Below are positions 17,563 through 29,972 of a stretch of 64,000 nt of DNA, piece by piece. The notes below the pieces were generated by a model that ran no database searches, was not told the origin of the DNA, and worked only from the letters and a program-made list of their open reading frames with translations. The stretch is from Piromyces finnis. Lineage: Eukaryota; Neocallimastigomycota; Neocallimastigomycetes; Neocallimastigales; Neocallimastigaceae. The stretch is from positions 558,001 to 622,000 of the forward strand of contig MCFH01000001.1 of NCBI GenBank assembly GCA_002104945.1, in the 5' to 3' direction. The position numbers and the translations under genes are program-made. Every line of letters starts with the position of its first letter. Positions within the stretch are counted from its first letter, which is position 1.

Positions 17563-18373
17563 TCATATCGTACATAATTCTTCTTCTTGCTGAGTAGTTC
17601 TTGATATAGCCCAATCAAAAAATATTTTTTGAATCGCCTTTTTTATAAATGTATTATTTAAAATTTATCATTTTAAAAAATATCAGTATTTGTATTACTG
17701 TTAATAGTAATTTATGATACATACAAATATGTTATTAAGAAATTTGTTTGCAAATTTTCTGGCTTTTATTGCTGATTTCCTTTGGATTTTTCTATCTAAT
17801 TCATTAAATAAATTATTTATTGTGCATGACCGTAGTTCATACTGATATATTACCCAATATTTAAGTTATTGTTTTAATATTATAAATTGTTGTTTCCATA
17901 ATTTTAATTGCAAAAAAGAAATTCGATATATATTATATATATATTTAACATACAAAAAATATATAATACATTATATAATATTATTTGAAATATTATTAGT
18001 TATTTATACACATATATTTTGTATATTTTGAAGTCATTTAAAGCTATTATTTATCCCCTATAGTAATAATTTATAATATGAAATTTAATGCTATTTTATA
18101 TGAATTTTGTATTTATTATTTGTTTTTTATAATTATACTATATTTGTATTAGTATATTCTATTTAATTTTTATAGTATAGTATATATTTAGTAAATATAA
18201 TATTTTATGATATGTTTAACAAGAATAAAAATAATGTAGTGGTATATAGTGGTTCATGTTTATCATGTAAAAAATAAAAGATTATTTACATCATTAAAAT
18301 ATTCATATATAGTTGCATTTATCTCTTTAATAAAATTTGCTGTTATAAGGGTATCGTTTATGTTTTCGTCCAT
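17563..18373 (-). CDS. Small conserved-looking protein of unknown function (91 aa, 3 exons)
   Basis: Three exons join in phase: 18373-18290 (ATG start, MDENINDTLITANFIKEINA), 17841-17725 (YELRSCTINNLFNELDRKIQ, then KSAIKARKFANKF) and 17637-17563 (AIQKIFFDWAISRTTQQEEE, stop TGA). Donors are GTAAAT and GTATGT; acceptors are CAG and AAG. The 276-nt reading frame stands out from its surroundings by base composition and codon periodicity. The product looks all-helical and soluble, without a signal peptide or membrane segment. Size and helicity recall small subunits of complexes such as BLOC/BORC or kinetochore assemblies, but I cannot assign it. Confidence 0.6.
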
Positions 18374-19276
18374 AGTAACACTTTTCTAAAACTTTTTTGT
18401 TTTATTTCTTTTTTATAATATAAAAAAAAATTTTTTTTTTATTAATATTCCATAAAAAATGCAATGATAATTTCTACTCTATAAAATAATAAATATTCAT
18501 ATTATAAAAAAAAAATAAAAAAAAAAAAAAGAATAAAATATAAATATGTATATATATATATAATAAAAGTTATAGTTTTTATTTATCTTATTATATTTTA
18601 TTATTATTTGTTACATTTAATAATATAATATTTAAAATTATTGTTTCTAATATAGTATAAAAAAAAAAATTAAAAAAAAAAACACTTATAGAAATTTATA
18701 AGCCTATAATTATTTATATATATACATTTTATATAGCTATTTAGATTTATTTTTATCATATAAAATTATGAAAGTACGAACGAACTAATTTTATTTAGTA
18801 TATTAAATAAGAATAATAACTAAATACCATTTTATTTTATTTTTTTATATATAATAAAATTATAATTATAAATTTTTATTTTTGTAAATATTTATCTTAT
18901 TTTTATTTTTATATCAAACAAAGTTTCATGAAAATTTCATATATCTATATTATTTTTGAGAAAAAAGAGATACTGCTTAATATAAAAGTTTAAATATATA
19001 AAAATATCTAATTTTTTTTATTTTAGTGTTGAAAGTAATATATAGGTATTGATATATATCTTAATGTTACATGCGAAAATCTTTTTATAATTTATATTTT
19101 CTTTTTCAATATATTTATTTAATATTCAACTTAATGGGAACGAAAAATAATTCTTATTTATATAATTAATAAATGTAAATGTAAACTGTGAATAATAATA
19201 CATATAAATATTATAATTATTAGTATTAAAATAAATATTCAAAAAAAAAAAAAATATACAATGCTGCTAATTCTTC
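18374..19276. other. Intergenic region
   Basis: About 900 bases of A/T-rich sequence with homopolymers and TA runs; no coding signal seen on either strand. Confidence 0.6.
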
Positions 19277-21462
19277 TTAATGATGAAATGCAATTTTTAA
19301 ATTTTGTACAGCATCTATTGCTTTCAAAACAAAATGCTCATAAGAATTATATAAATAATTTACATATAATTTTAAATTATTATTAAAAAGACGAATATTA
19401 TCATGTTTTAACGAAAAATTATTACAATATGTTATATAACGATCAATGTAAGGTTTAGTGTACTGTTGCACATTGAAACTAAAATTAATTAAAAAAAAAA
19501 AAAGATACATTTTCATTATTATATGAGGAGGGATGAAAGTTTTAAAATAAACTTTAATTTATATAATCATTACCTTGACATTAATATAAATAAAAATATA
19601 TAGATGATTATGACAAATATTATTATTAATATTAGATTTGTCAATTTTTCTGTATTATTAAATATCTTTCCTTTAATGTTCTATATATAATTACATAAAT
19701 AAATGTATAGTGAATAATACATTATGCATAAATGTTTAATTTATATATATATAAAATTACTTACATTATTTTTTATTTCATTTCTTAAAAGTTGTATTTT
19801 TTTGTTCATTTGATTAATTTCTTCTTTGTATTTTTCATTTTGTTTTTCGAATTTTTCTTGTAATTCATTTAACTCTTTCTATTAATATTTAAAATTTGGT
19901 TAGCTTTCTTTCTTTATATATATTCTTTATATAAATGTATATTTATTAATACCATCGATGCTGAATATTTGTTACTAATTCTTTCTGCTTTTAATAAAAT
20001 TTCGCTACATGTTTTTTGACTATATTTGATTTCGTTCATTATACTATCGAAGTTTTTAATACTTAATCTATAGATTAAAATTATTTATATTATACATATT
20101 ATAAATAAATTCCTTATTACTATTCATTAATAATTTCATAATTTCTATTTCAGTATATTACTTTTCTTCATCTCTTTCATTTCTCATTTTTGATACCACA
20201 TAACTTAGATTTCTTAAAACATCTATCATATTTTTGTATTCATATTCACTTATGTTTTCATCTGTAATTATTCCTAAACTTTTATTTAATTCAAACTCTC
20301 CATTATATCCATAGGTTGCATACTCATCAAATTCATATTCACTATCTAAAAATTCTGTTTCAATATCATCATCATCATCCTCTTCTTCTTCTTCTTCATC
20401 ATCATCCTCTTCCTCTTCCTCTTCCTCTTCATATTCTTCATATTCATCATACTCTTCGTCATCGTTATCTTCGTCTTCATATTCATCCATATCTATGTTA
20501 TCTTCATATTCATTTTCATTATTATTAATAATTCCTTGTTCTTTTAAAAATCTTTTAATATTTTCATTAACATTATTATATTGATAGGAATAGTTTGGTG
20601 AATTTAAGAAATTTTCATTTACACTGGAATTTCCATCCTCGGTTATAGAAAGTAGAAGTGGTCTGTAATTATAATCTTGAGAAACCGAGTTTTGACTATT
20701 ATTAGATGATATAGAATGACATAATAATTCTTTAATTAACTTATTGGCAACATTTTTAGTAGGTGATGTATTAGTTGTTGTTTCTGATGATATATCAGCA
20801 ATTTCATCTAATAAATTATTGTTTTTTGTTAATGTTTTTATCTTTTATATTTATTTATTATAATAATGCATAAATTAATATAATTTATAAAATGTATAAA
20901 ATATAAGAAGATAAATAAACTAATTTTTCTGAAGATAATAAGTAATAATATCAATATTATTTAAAAATAATTTTTATGGGGTGTGATATTTAATGAAACA
21001 TCAATAACAATAATAATATGTCAAACAAGTAAATATACTAATATTAAATACTATATAAAATAATAAAATACTATTTATTTTATTATATCTTTTTTTTTTT
21101 AAACTTTTGTAAAAATTTAACAGAAAAATGGAATAAATTATTAAAATGTACTTTACATTATTAGAAAGAACTCTGTTTCTATTAATATCCTCATTTTCAT
21201 TATATTTCAAATTTTTTAAAATATTATTGTTTCTTGTGTTACTTTTATTACAAGAATTACTTTGTGCTAATTCAGAATTTCTATCCAAATTCTCGTTATT
21301 GTTACCTTCTGGTTGAATTATATTTTTAAGCATAGTCATTTCCTTATAATTTTCTTCAAATACTTTATTTTGAATTTTTTCTATATTATTTTTTTCTTTG
21401 TTTTCTTTTTTTCCGATATTATTTTTTGTGTAATTACTTTTTTTTGTATTAATAATATTCAT
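19277..21462 (-). CDS. Acidic coiled-coil protein with one C-terminal membrane segment, unknown function
   Basis: Six exons join in phase: 21462-21157, 20841-20162, 20067-19953, 19878-19765, 19680-19574 and 19478-19277, giving 507 residues. The N-terminal third is Lys/Asn-rich. A run of almost pure Asp/Glu/Tyr covers about residues 220-265. Residues about 330-405 form a coiled coil (LQEKFEKQNEKYKEEINQMN). A strong transmembrane helix follows at about 416-438 (LILIIIFVIIIYIFLFILM), and a 65-residue tail rich in Tyr and Asn ends in AFHH. There is no N-terminal signal peptide. The architecture (cytosolic coiled coil, single anchor, short lumenal tail) is like that of nuclear-envelope or organelle tethers, but no KASH end motif or other family signature is seen. 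Confidence 0.7.
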
Positions 21463-23032
21463 TGCCTTATATATTTATTATCTGTAATTAAAGGAGGGCA
21501 ATTATCAAAAGTAATTATAAATTTATTAAAATTAATATTTTAATTATTGTAATAATGAATTATTAAAATTTATAGGAATATATTGTAATAAAAGTTTTTT
21601 TTTTCTATTTTTATATATCTATTAATTTAATATTTATAATATGATGAAATTTCATTTACTTGGTTAATGAAGTTATTCTTTTTTGAAGTTTTATTCTTTT
21701 AAAATTATAAATTTTAAAAATTTAATACTGTTCATTTTATTTATTAAATAGAATAGTAATTTAAATTTTAAAATTTAATATTTATTTCAAAAAAAAAAAA
21801 AAAAAAAAAATTAATTTAATTATATTATTTTAATTAATATCATAATTGAGTAAAGTTTATTAAAAATATTTTTATTTATTTATTATTTTTAAAAAAAATA
21901 AAAAATAAAAAAAGGGAAAATTATTGTTTGAGAAATGATTTTGATATTTAAAAATATCAAATTCAAATAATAAAAAAAAAAAGTTATATATATATTTTAT
22001 TATTTAACAATAATATTATGTAAAAAAAAAAGAGGAAAATAATAATATTTAAACTTTTATATATATCATAAGACATATATAATCTATAAAAATAAAATAA
22101 TTAATTTTAAAATAATAGTTTTTATTATTATTTAATTTCTTTATATTTTAATTTTGATATTATTTTTCTGTATAGATATTAACCTTTAAACCTATACATA
22201 TAAATATGTTTTTTTTAGCTAGAGTAAAATCATACTTTTGTTTTTCTATTTTTTCCTTAATTAGAAAGAGTCTTTGAAATTTTTGTTTTTCAACTTGATT
22301 TGATAATTAACTTTAGAAGTTGAATAATATTGCTTTATATGAAAAAGATGTATAATATTATAAACCAATCCTTTTGTGAAATTAAACATGAATTACACTA
22401 ACTTGTTATATTATTATTATGTATAATTTTATTTTATAGAAAAAAAATCAAAGTTAAATATACAATTAAACTATTAAATATTTTGATTGAATATTCTTTG
22501 CTTTTTTTTTTTTTTTTTTTTTTAAATGTAATGTGGTTATTATTTACTTTTAATATTCATGTTACATATGCTTGTGTAAAAATTCGAATATCAATACAAA
22601 CATTAAAAGTAAAAAAAAAAAAAAAAAAAAAAATAATATAAACTACATTTATATTTATTTATGTTTTATACCTTTTAACTTTTTGTATTCAATGTTTTAA
22701 GTTTTAACAAAAAAATAAATTTACATATAAATCAAAAAAAAAAAAAAAAAAGGATAATATCTAAATACCGAGATATTTTACAAATACTATCGAACTGGAA
22801 AAATGAATATATACTATCTTTATTTTATTTGAAATACTTTTTATTATCTTTAAAAAGATATCATATATATATATATTTAGTAACAAATGCATGATTCATT
22901 TTGAATTTTGTTGAATTGAATTATGATTTTTTTTTTAATAAACGAATCTACTCTATTATTATAAATTGTTATATTTAAAACTAATAGCTTATCAATATAC
23001 CATGCATAATATATAATAATTGTAAAATAGAT

Positions 23033-23067
<35 letters not shown>

Positions 23068-23157
23068 TAGAATGATAAAGTATATATAATTTTTGGTATT
23101 ATATAATTATAACATTTTTGTTTGGAAAATAAATAGCAATTTCAAGGTAGTAATATT
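21463..23157. other. Intergenic region
   Basis: A/T-rich with several A or T runs of more than 15 bases and an AAT run at about 23035-23063; nothing coding recognised. Confidence 0.6.
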
Positions 23158-24314
23158 TTAATTAAAATAATTTGATTTATTTTGATTATAGTTTGAATAG
23201 TTCATAAATTGTGGTTTATTATTGCTTCCTATTCTATTGTAGTTATTTGTACCGTTTATTGATCTTGTTTGATTAAATAAACTAGGTGTACCATTATCTT
23301 TACTATTATTTGAAAAGGATGTTGAGTTGGATACTCTATTGTTAGTATAAGGTTTAAATTCAGGTACATTGACATTCAATGTCGTGTTCATATTTGATGC
23401 TATTGGTGAATCATTTAATGATAGTTTATTACTTTTTGCTTTATAATAATAATAAATATTTATATTTTTTGTTATATATATATATTATATGTTTAGTATT
23501 TATTTTTCAATATATTTTTAATGATGATTATAATCTTTTGTTAATTATTATTAACATAACTAACATTAACAACAACAACAACAACAACAACAATAATAAT
23601 AATTATAATTTAAAAAAAAAAATTAAAATTTACAATCTGGTATAAAGATTTCACTATTTGGATTTAATTTTGAAAATGATGAATTGTTTTTAATTGAATC
23701 CATCGAATTCATGTCACCATTATTTATATTAATTGACTTTTTATAATTTGAAGAGGAAATAGGTGATGATAATGGATCGTTATTATATATAGATGATGCT
23801 TGAAAAGAAGAAATGCCGTTATTTTCAAAATTATCTTTATTATTGAATACATTGAAGTCTATTAAACATAATTATATTTATTACCATAATTTAATAATTT
23901 AGATATCATGATTTTAAATAATAATAATTTTAATAATTACCATTTTTATAATTAAGATCTTTATTTGATATCCAAGGATTATTACTATTGTTATTGTTAC
24001 TGTTATTATTGCTATTTCCATTATTGATTGACATAGGACTATTAGAAAACATAAACTTTTTATCAATTTGAAATGCTATTGGCGAATTATTGAAATTGGA
24101 AGAATTATGGCCTTTTGTTGGAGTTTGATTCGGACTTGAAAAATTTTGGAAAGTATTTGTATTATTTGAATAAAGTTCGTTTAATGTATTATTCTTATTA
24201 TTAATTAATGAATTTGATATTAATGGATTATTATTGGATGGAATATTTGCATTGTTGTATGGATTGAAATTTGAATAATTTCTAATATTACTATATGAAT
24301 GACTATTACTAACA

Positions 24315-24346
<32 letters not shown>

Positions 24347-25895
24347 GAATGGAGAAGAATAACACAAATTGTTATTAAGCAAATTATTTGGTGACGATTG
24401 TTGCTGATTTATTAAAGAATTTTGATCCATAAGTAAATTTTGTTGTAACTGAGGATTATTTATCATTGGCTTTTGGAATTTTTTTTGATATGGTGATTGT
24501 TGAAATTTTTGTTGAGACATTATATTAGGTGATTGATTAAAAGTTTGATTAAAATATTGTGGTATACTGTAATCTGGTGTTTGGGGTTTTATAATAAAAT
24601 TAGAACGATTATATACATCCTTATCATCATCTTCTTCTATACCTTTTTGATTATTCTCTTTTGACACTTTTGGTTTTAAATTATTATTTGAGGTTTGATC
24701 TGATTCATCAAAAATTCTTGCTCTTGCTAAATCATAAGCTAATTTACGTTCTTCCAATGAGATATTATTTTTTTTTATATTATGTTCGTTGGATTTTTTT
24801 TTCATTACTGTCTTATTAGTATTTGTATTATTACTGATTTTCTTATCATTTCGCTTCATAATTTTTATTTCAGTATTTCCTGTTTCCAATTCATTCGAAT
24901 CATCTGGTTTTGCTATAATATCATTAAAACTTTTCTTTGGTCTTAGAATTTAGTATTTTTAATATCATATATATATATATATATGATAAATAATAACCAG
25001 AAAAAACAAGGAGTTAATAAAAATAAATTACTTGGTACTATTTAAAATATTATTATAAAAGAAAGAAATCTTTAGTCAATAAATACATTCTTGTGGCTAC
25101 TGTCTTTATTACAATTACTGAACAATTATTTCTATCATTTATATGACATAATTTAAAATAATTTGCAATTTTGTGTATAATTAATCTTTGATAAGAATTC
25201 ATATTTTGATATTCAATACTAGTTTCTCTAGAATAATTAAAATTAATTATGAAAATGAATTAATCTTTTTATACAAAACAATATTTATATTCATTTCATT
25301 TTATATATATTTTAATTACTTTTTGTTTTTAATTAAATTTGTCATTTCATATTCTAATCTTAATATAAACATTCTGTCATTATCATCTTCTAAACGTTCA
25401 ACAATAAATGGATCAATTTCTTCAACTACTTCTTCCTGATCTTGCTTTTCATCTTGCTTTACTTCTTTTAATGGAGCTTTTACTACAATTTTATTGGTAT
25501 TATTTGAATCATTTATTCCAACAACACTACTATATGATCTTACTATATATATTTGATGTATTAAGGTGCGTTTTTTTATATTTATTTTTATTTACATTAT
25601 TTATTTATGATATTTTGAAAATGAATAATAATTAAAATTAATGATTATGTAAGTTCATTAGTTTAATATGTATTATGTATTATATATATATTTTACCATT
25701 GTTATTATCATTATTCATTTTATTTTTTGATAAAATTTTAAAATTTGAATCTTGAGCAACTTTTTTAGATAAAATAGTTGGAGAATTATTTTCGTTGTTA
25801 TGATTATCTATTGAAATTTCATTTACATTTTCTTGTTTATTGTTTTTTTCAGTCTCGGATTGTTTATTTTGTAAAAGAATTTTTTTAGTTTCCAT
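23158..25895 (-). CDS. R3H-SUZ domain RNA-binding protein with two PAM2-like motifs
   Basis: Six exons join in phase: 25895-25697, 25542-25320, 25227-25087, 24941-23941, 23858-23634 and 23438-23158, giving 689 residues. The R3H domain lies at about residues 116-187: EIDPFIVERLEDDNDRMFIL leads to NSYQRLIIHKIANYF, which carries the defining Arg-x3-His (RLIIH), then VIVIKTVATR. A SUZ motif follows at about 248-267 (SLEERKLAYDLARARIFDE). The long middle is Asn/Gln/Ser-rich. Near the C-terminus there are two matches to the poly(A)-binding-protein ligand PAM2: KLNPNSEIFIP (about residues 585-595) and TLNVNVPEFKP (about 615-625). R3H-SUZ proteins bind single-stranded nucleic acid; PAM2 would dock on the MLLE domain of PABP. 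A role in cytoplasmic mRNA regulation is inferred. Confidence 0.88.
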
Positions 25896-26652
25896 TATTC
25901 CTTTTAATATGTGTAACTAATAAAATATATACTAGAAAATTTATAAATATATTTATAATGACACTTTTATTGAAAAATTAAATAAATTCAATAATTTAAA
26001 CAATGAAGAAATAAAAATGTCACATATATATAAATATATAATGATGTTAATGTTTAATATATAAAAATATTTATTATTTTTATTATCACTATTACAATTA
26101 ATAATTTTTTTTTTTTTTTTTTTAAAAAAAAGAAAATTAAATTGATTCATTACCTCTTGAATGGTTAATATATTAAATTTTTTAATTCAAAATTTTAAGA
26201 TGGTAATAATCTTTAAAAATTAATACATTGCTTAAAGTAATTACTTTTAGTTTTATGTAATATTATATATAAATAATATTTATTATTATATATTTTAAGA
26301 TATTTTATATATTTGCTTGCTTTATTTTTAATTAACTAAATAAATATATAAATAGTAAAACTTGTTTTTAGAATAACAAAAAAAACTTAAAATAATTAAA
26401 AAGGGAATATTTTTTAAGTGTATTATTTATATAATTGATTTAATCTTTTATTTAAATATAATCTATTCATTCATTAAATTATTATAATAAATATTTATTT
26501 ATATTATAATTTATTTATTCATTAAATTATTATAATAAATATTTATTTATGTTATAATTTATTTATTCATTAAATTATTATATTTATATTACAATATTAC
26601 AATATTGTATTTATTAAATATTAATAAATATTTATAAATTTAAAGTACGGGC

Positions 26653-26683
<31 letters not shown>

Positions 26684-27338
26684 TTTTTAGCATAAAGTTG
26701 TATTACGTTACATAAAAATTATAACTTTAAAAATATCAATATAAAAAATATAAAAATATCTTTTATACTATTATAAAGTATGGAAAAGTGTGTTAAATTA
26801 TTGTTAAATATATAATTACTTATAATATAGATCACATAAAAATAAAATGAAGAAATATTTCTATTATAATTCATTATATTATAAAATTATGCTAATTCTC
26901 ATTATTTCATAATGAATAGTTTAGATTGACTCTTTATAATATATACAAAGATGAAATTTTTTTAATTAAATATTTAAATCTAATTTAAAAGACTATTATA
27001 TAAATATTCTATATTCTATATTCTATAATAAATAATATCACAAGTATAGTTAAAATAACAAACAAATAACTTTAGTATTAATGAATTATAGAAATACAGT
27101 ATAGAATACTATAAAAAATATTAAAAATATGATTTTTTTTAATTTAACTTAAATTTAAATTTTTAAATTTTTTAAATTAAAAAAATGAGCTATTTAGTTG
27201 TAATTAGTTTTAACATCCTTTTTTTTATTAGTCTTTTAATAAGAACAATAAACTCAATACAGACTCATATTGTAATAAAAGCAATAATTAACTAGTTAAT
27301 AAACATATATTCATTTATTATAAATTCTGTAAAAAATT
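25896..27338. promoter_or_regulatory. Divergent intergenic region
   Basis: Lies between the R3H-SUZ gene (-) and the small membrane-protein gene (+). It is A/T-rich, with a 48-bp tandem repeat at about 26458-26590 and a T run interrupted by C near 26653-26688. No defined promoter motif recognised. Confidence 0.5.
26458..26590. repeat. 48-bp tandem repeat, about 2.7 copies
   Basis: The landmark CATTAAATTATTATA starts at 26472, 26520 and 26568, an exact 48-bp spacing; the copies differ by only a few bases. Confidence 0.85.
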
Positions 27339-27662
27339 ATGACTGTTAAAACTTCAAAAGGAAAGAGAGGTAGAACAACAGGTTCTTCACAATCAAAGAA
27401 AGAAGAAAGAAATCAAGAAATAAGTGAAGAAATTAAAGAAGTAATTACATTTTTTTTAACCATATAATAATATCATAATTTTTATAATTAATTTTGTATA
27501 TCTTCCCCCAAAACTAAATAATTTCATTTTATTAAAAATATTTAATAGAAAAACAATATATATCTTCAAAAATGGTCAATCATATTTTCACTGTCTCTTT
27601 TTTTCATTCTTAGTAAATACCTTTACTTCCCTCATTATTATAATCAAAAAATAATTTATTAA
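27339..27662 (+). CDS. Small tail-anchored membrane protein, unknown (71 aa, 2 exons)
   Basis: Exon 27339-27440 (MTVKTSKGKRGRTTGSSQSK, then an acidic EERNQEISEEIKE) joins exon 27549-27662 in phase. The second exon encodes the hydrophobic segment WSIIFSLSLFFILSKYLYF and ends NQKIIY. The layout is a basic then acidic cytosolic head, one membrane span and a very short tail, as in tail-anchored ER or mitochondrial proteins. No family recognised. The stop lies only 37 bases before the next gene's ATG, so part of this might instead be an upstream ORF of the Kre9-like gene. Confidence 0.55.
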
Positions 27663-27699
27663 TATACTGACAAAATTTTTTATATTTAAATTAATAAAT

Positions 27700-29215
27700 A
27701 TGAATAAATCTTTATTTTCAGTATCGATATTTTTGATAGTTGTTGAAAATAATAGCATATCAGGATATAAAATATATGCCCATCAGCAATATAAAAGATC
27801 ACTATCAACTCTTCAAAAATCAGTAAATAATTTTTCATCTATCATTAAACAATCAAGTAACGAGTTTCATGTTAGGAAAAGACGTTCTGATTTGATAAGT
27901 AATGAAGATTCAGAAAATTTCAAACTTACTTATCCATACCAACCACTTGTATTAGCATTAGATGTATGTAATTTTGTCTTCTTGCTATTATATTAATAAA
28001 TAATTATATTATATATTATTAATAAAATCTAATAAATATCAATATATTCTAGAGTATTCAAGAAATTACATGGGATGCAGCTGATATGTTAGATAGTGAA
28101 AAAATGGATATTATTTTAAAAGATATTTCAGGTTCTAGGGAAGAAGAAATTATAGCAAAAAATATACCAATTACATTAAAAAAATTTAAAATTAATTTAG
28201 ATAATAAAGTTAAATCTGGCACTTATAACTTAATATTTATAGAAAAGAAGGAAAATAATGACATATACATGTGTTCTTCTCCCGAAATTTTAATTCTTGA
28301 TATGAATAAAAATGATAAAAACTATTATCCGAAGTTACTAAAATTTACATATCCATATGCCTTATGTAATAAAAAAAATAATAATATATTTTAAAATTTT
28401 GTATTTTTTACATTTAATTAATTTTTAATATTAAAATATAGTGGAATGGAGAATTAATGATAATTCCATAGTTACATGGAATCCTCTTCCATTTACAAAG
28501 TTTAGTACTACTTTTAAACTTTCAATATGTGAATTAATCTCAAATGATGATGGCTTGGATATATCAGAAACTTTAATTCATCCAGAAGTTCAAGCATCAA
28601 ACGGATACATTAAAGTTAACCTCAAAAATATTAGAGGTATTTCATCTGGAAAACAATATTTCTTTAAAGCTTCATTCTTATCTGGAATTTTTGAAATGTC
28701 ATCATTATTTACTACTGTTGATGATACTCTTGAGATTACAAATTACGCCAAACCAATTCAAATTGTCGCACCATTTACCTCAACTATATGGAAAATTAAT
28801 GTATTATATACATATATATAAATATAAATATAAATAATTTATTTATATTCAAATTAATTTTTTTTATAATAAATTATAGGAAACTGTTAACATTTCTTTA
28901 AATATTAAAAGATATATCCAAGATAATATCGGTTCAACTTATTTAAGACTATCATATGTTAATTTAGAAAGCAATACAAATAATTTTGATAGTACATTTA
29001 TTACCCAATTTAGGATGACTAAAAGAAAGAATATCGGTAAAAATGTTACAATTAAAATTAAAGATATTAAAAGCATAGAAGATAGTCAAATTATTTGGAG
29101 AGTTCCAGTTAATATAAAAATAGGATATTATTCTATTCAAATAATTAAAACTAATGAAAATGGAATTGAGTCTATTATTGATCAAACCTCACCAATTATT
29201 GAAATTATACCTTGA
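27700..29215 (+). CDS. Secreted Kre9/Knh1-like beta-sandwich repeat protein
   Basis: Four exons join in phase: 27700-27963, 28053-28365, 28442-28800 and 28880-29215, giving 423 residues. The N-terminus has a basic-hydrophobic signal sequence (MNKSLFSVSIFLIVV). Three successive segments resemble the Ser-Thr-rich membrane-anchored / Kre9-Knh1 N-terminal fold: each has a W-containing first strand (ITWDAADM; VTWNPLPF; IVAPFTSTIWKINETVNISL), and the third shows the late motif IIWRVPVNIKIGYYSIQI typical of that family. No GPI-anchor signal or second membrane span is visible at the C-terminus (SPIIEIIP), so the protein is probably secreted or wall-associated. A dibasic site (RKRR) near residue 60 could be a Kex2-type cleavage site. 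Kre9 proteins act in beta-1,6-glucan assembly; that role here is only suggested. Confidence 0.68.
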
Positions 29216-29438
29216 TCTAATTTAAAAGAAATCAGTAATAATAATAAATAAATAAATAAAAAGGATAAGATGTGATAAATACATTTATTATAAATTTATT
29301 TTCAATTAGTAATTTTTTTTATAATGGTAATAATATATAAATATATATATAAATATATATATATAATAAACCTTTATTATGATGTCTTGATATATTAATA
29401 ATTACAAATATATTGCTGTATGTATTATGTTCATGATG

Positions 29439-29505
<67 letters not shown>

Positions 29506-29972
29506 AGTAAATGAATTAAATAAGTAAATTAAATAAATAAGTAAATGAGTAAATAAAAATCCAAGATGAATTTTAATAATTAAAGTAAAAATAATTATAT
29601 TGATATTTGTTAAAACTAATGCTAACTACTACTAATATGTAATGTAATTCCTGTTTTATATATAATTATTTATAAAAATATTAATTTTTAAAATTTTATT
29701 TAGGTATTTAAAGTTTAACTTATTTTTTTTTAACAAAAATTAATCTGATAAAAGTTATTATGAATTTTTTTTATATATATTTTATTTTTATATATATTTC
29801 TAGATATTTGTATATATATTATATTATTTTTATTATATATAAAATTTTTTAATTTGAATTTATAAAAAGTCGAATATTATTTGAATAAAGGAATAAAAGA
29901 AGAATAATTTAAACTATTATTGTATAAATTGGATTCTAAGGTTATTTCTTTAAATTCCCTTTATAATTAATA
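29216..29972. other. Intergenic region with AAAT array
   Basis: Contains the AAAT microsatellite at 29440-29506 and the 5' leader of the Abi-like gene; otherwise featureless. Confidence 0.6.
29440..29506. repeat. (AAAT)n microsatellite
   Basis: About 16 uninterrupted AAAT units, then diverged GTAAATGA/GTAAATTA units. Confidence 0.95.
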
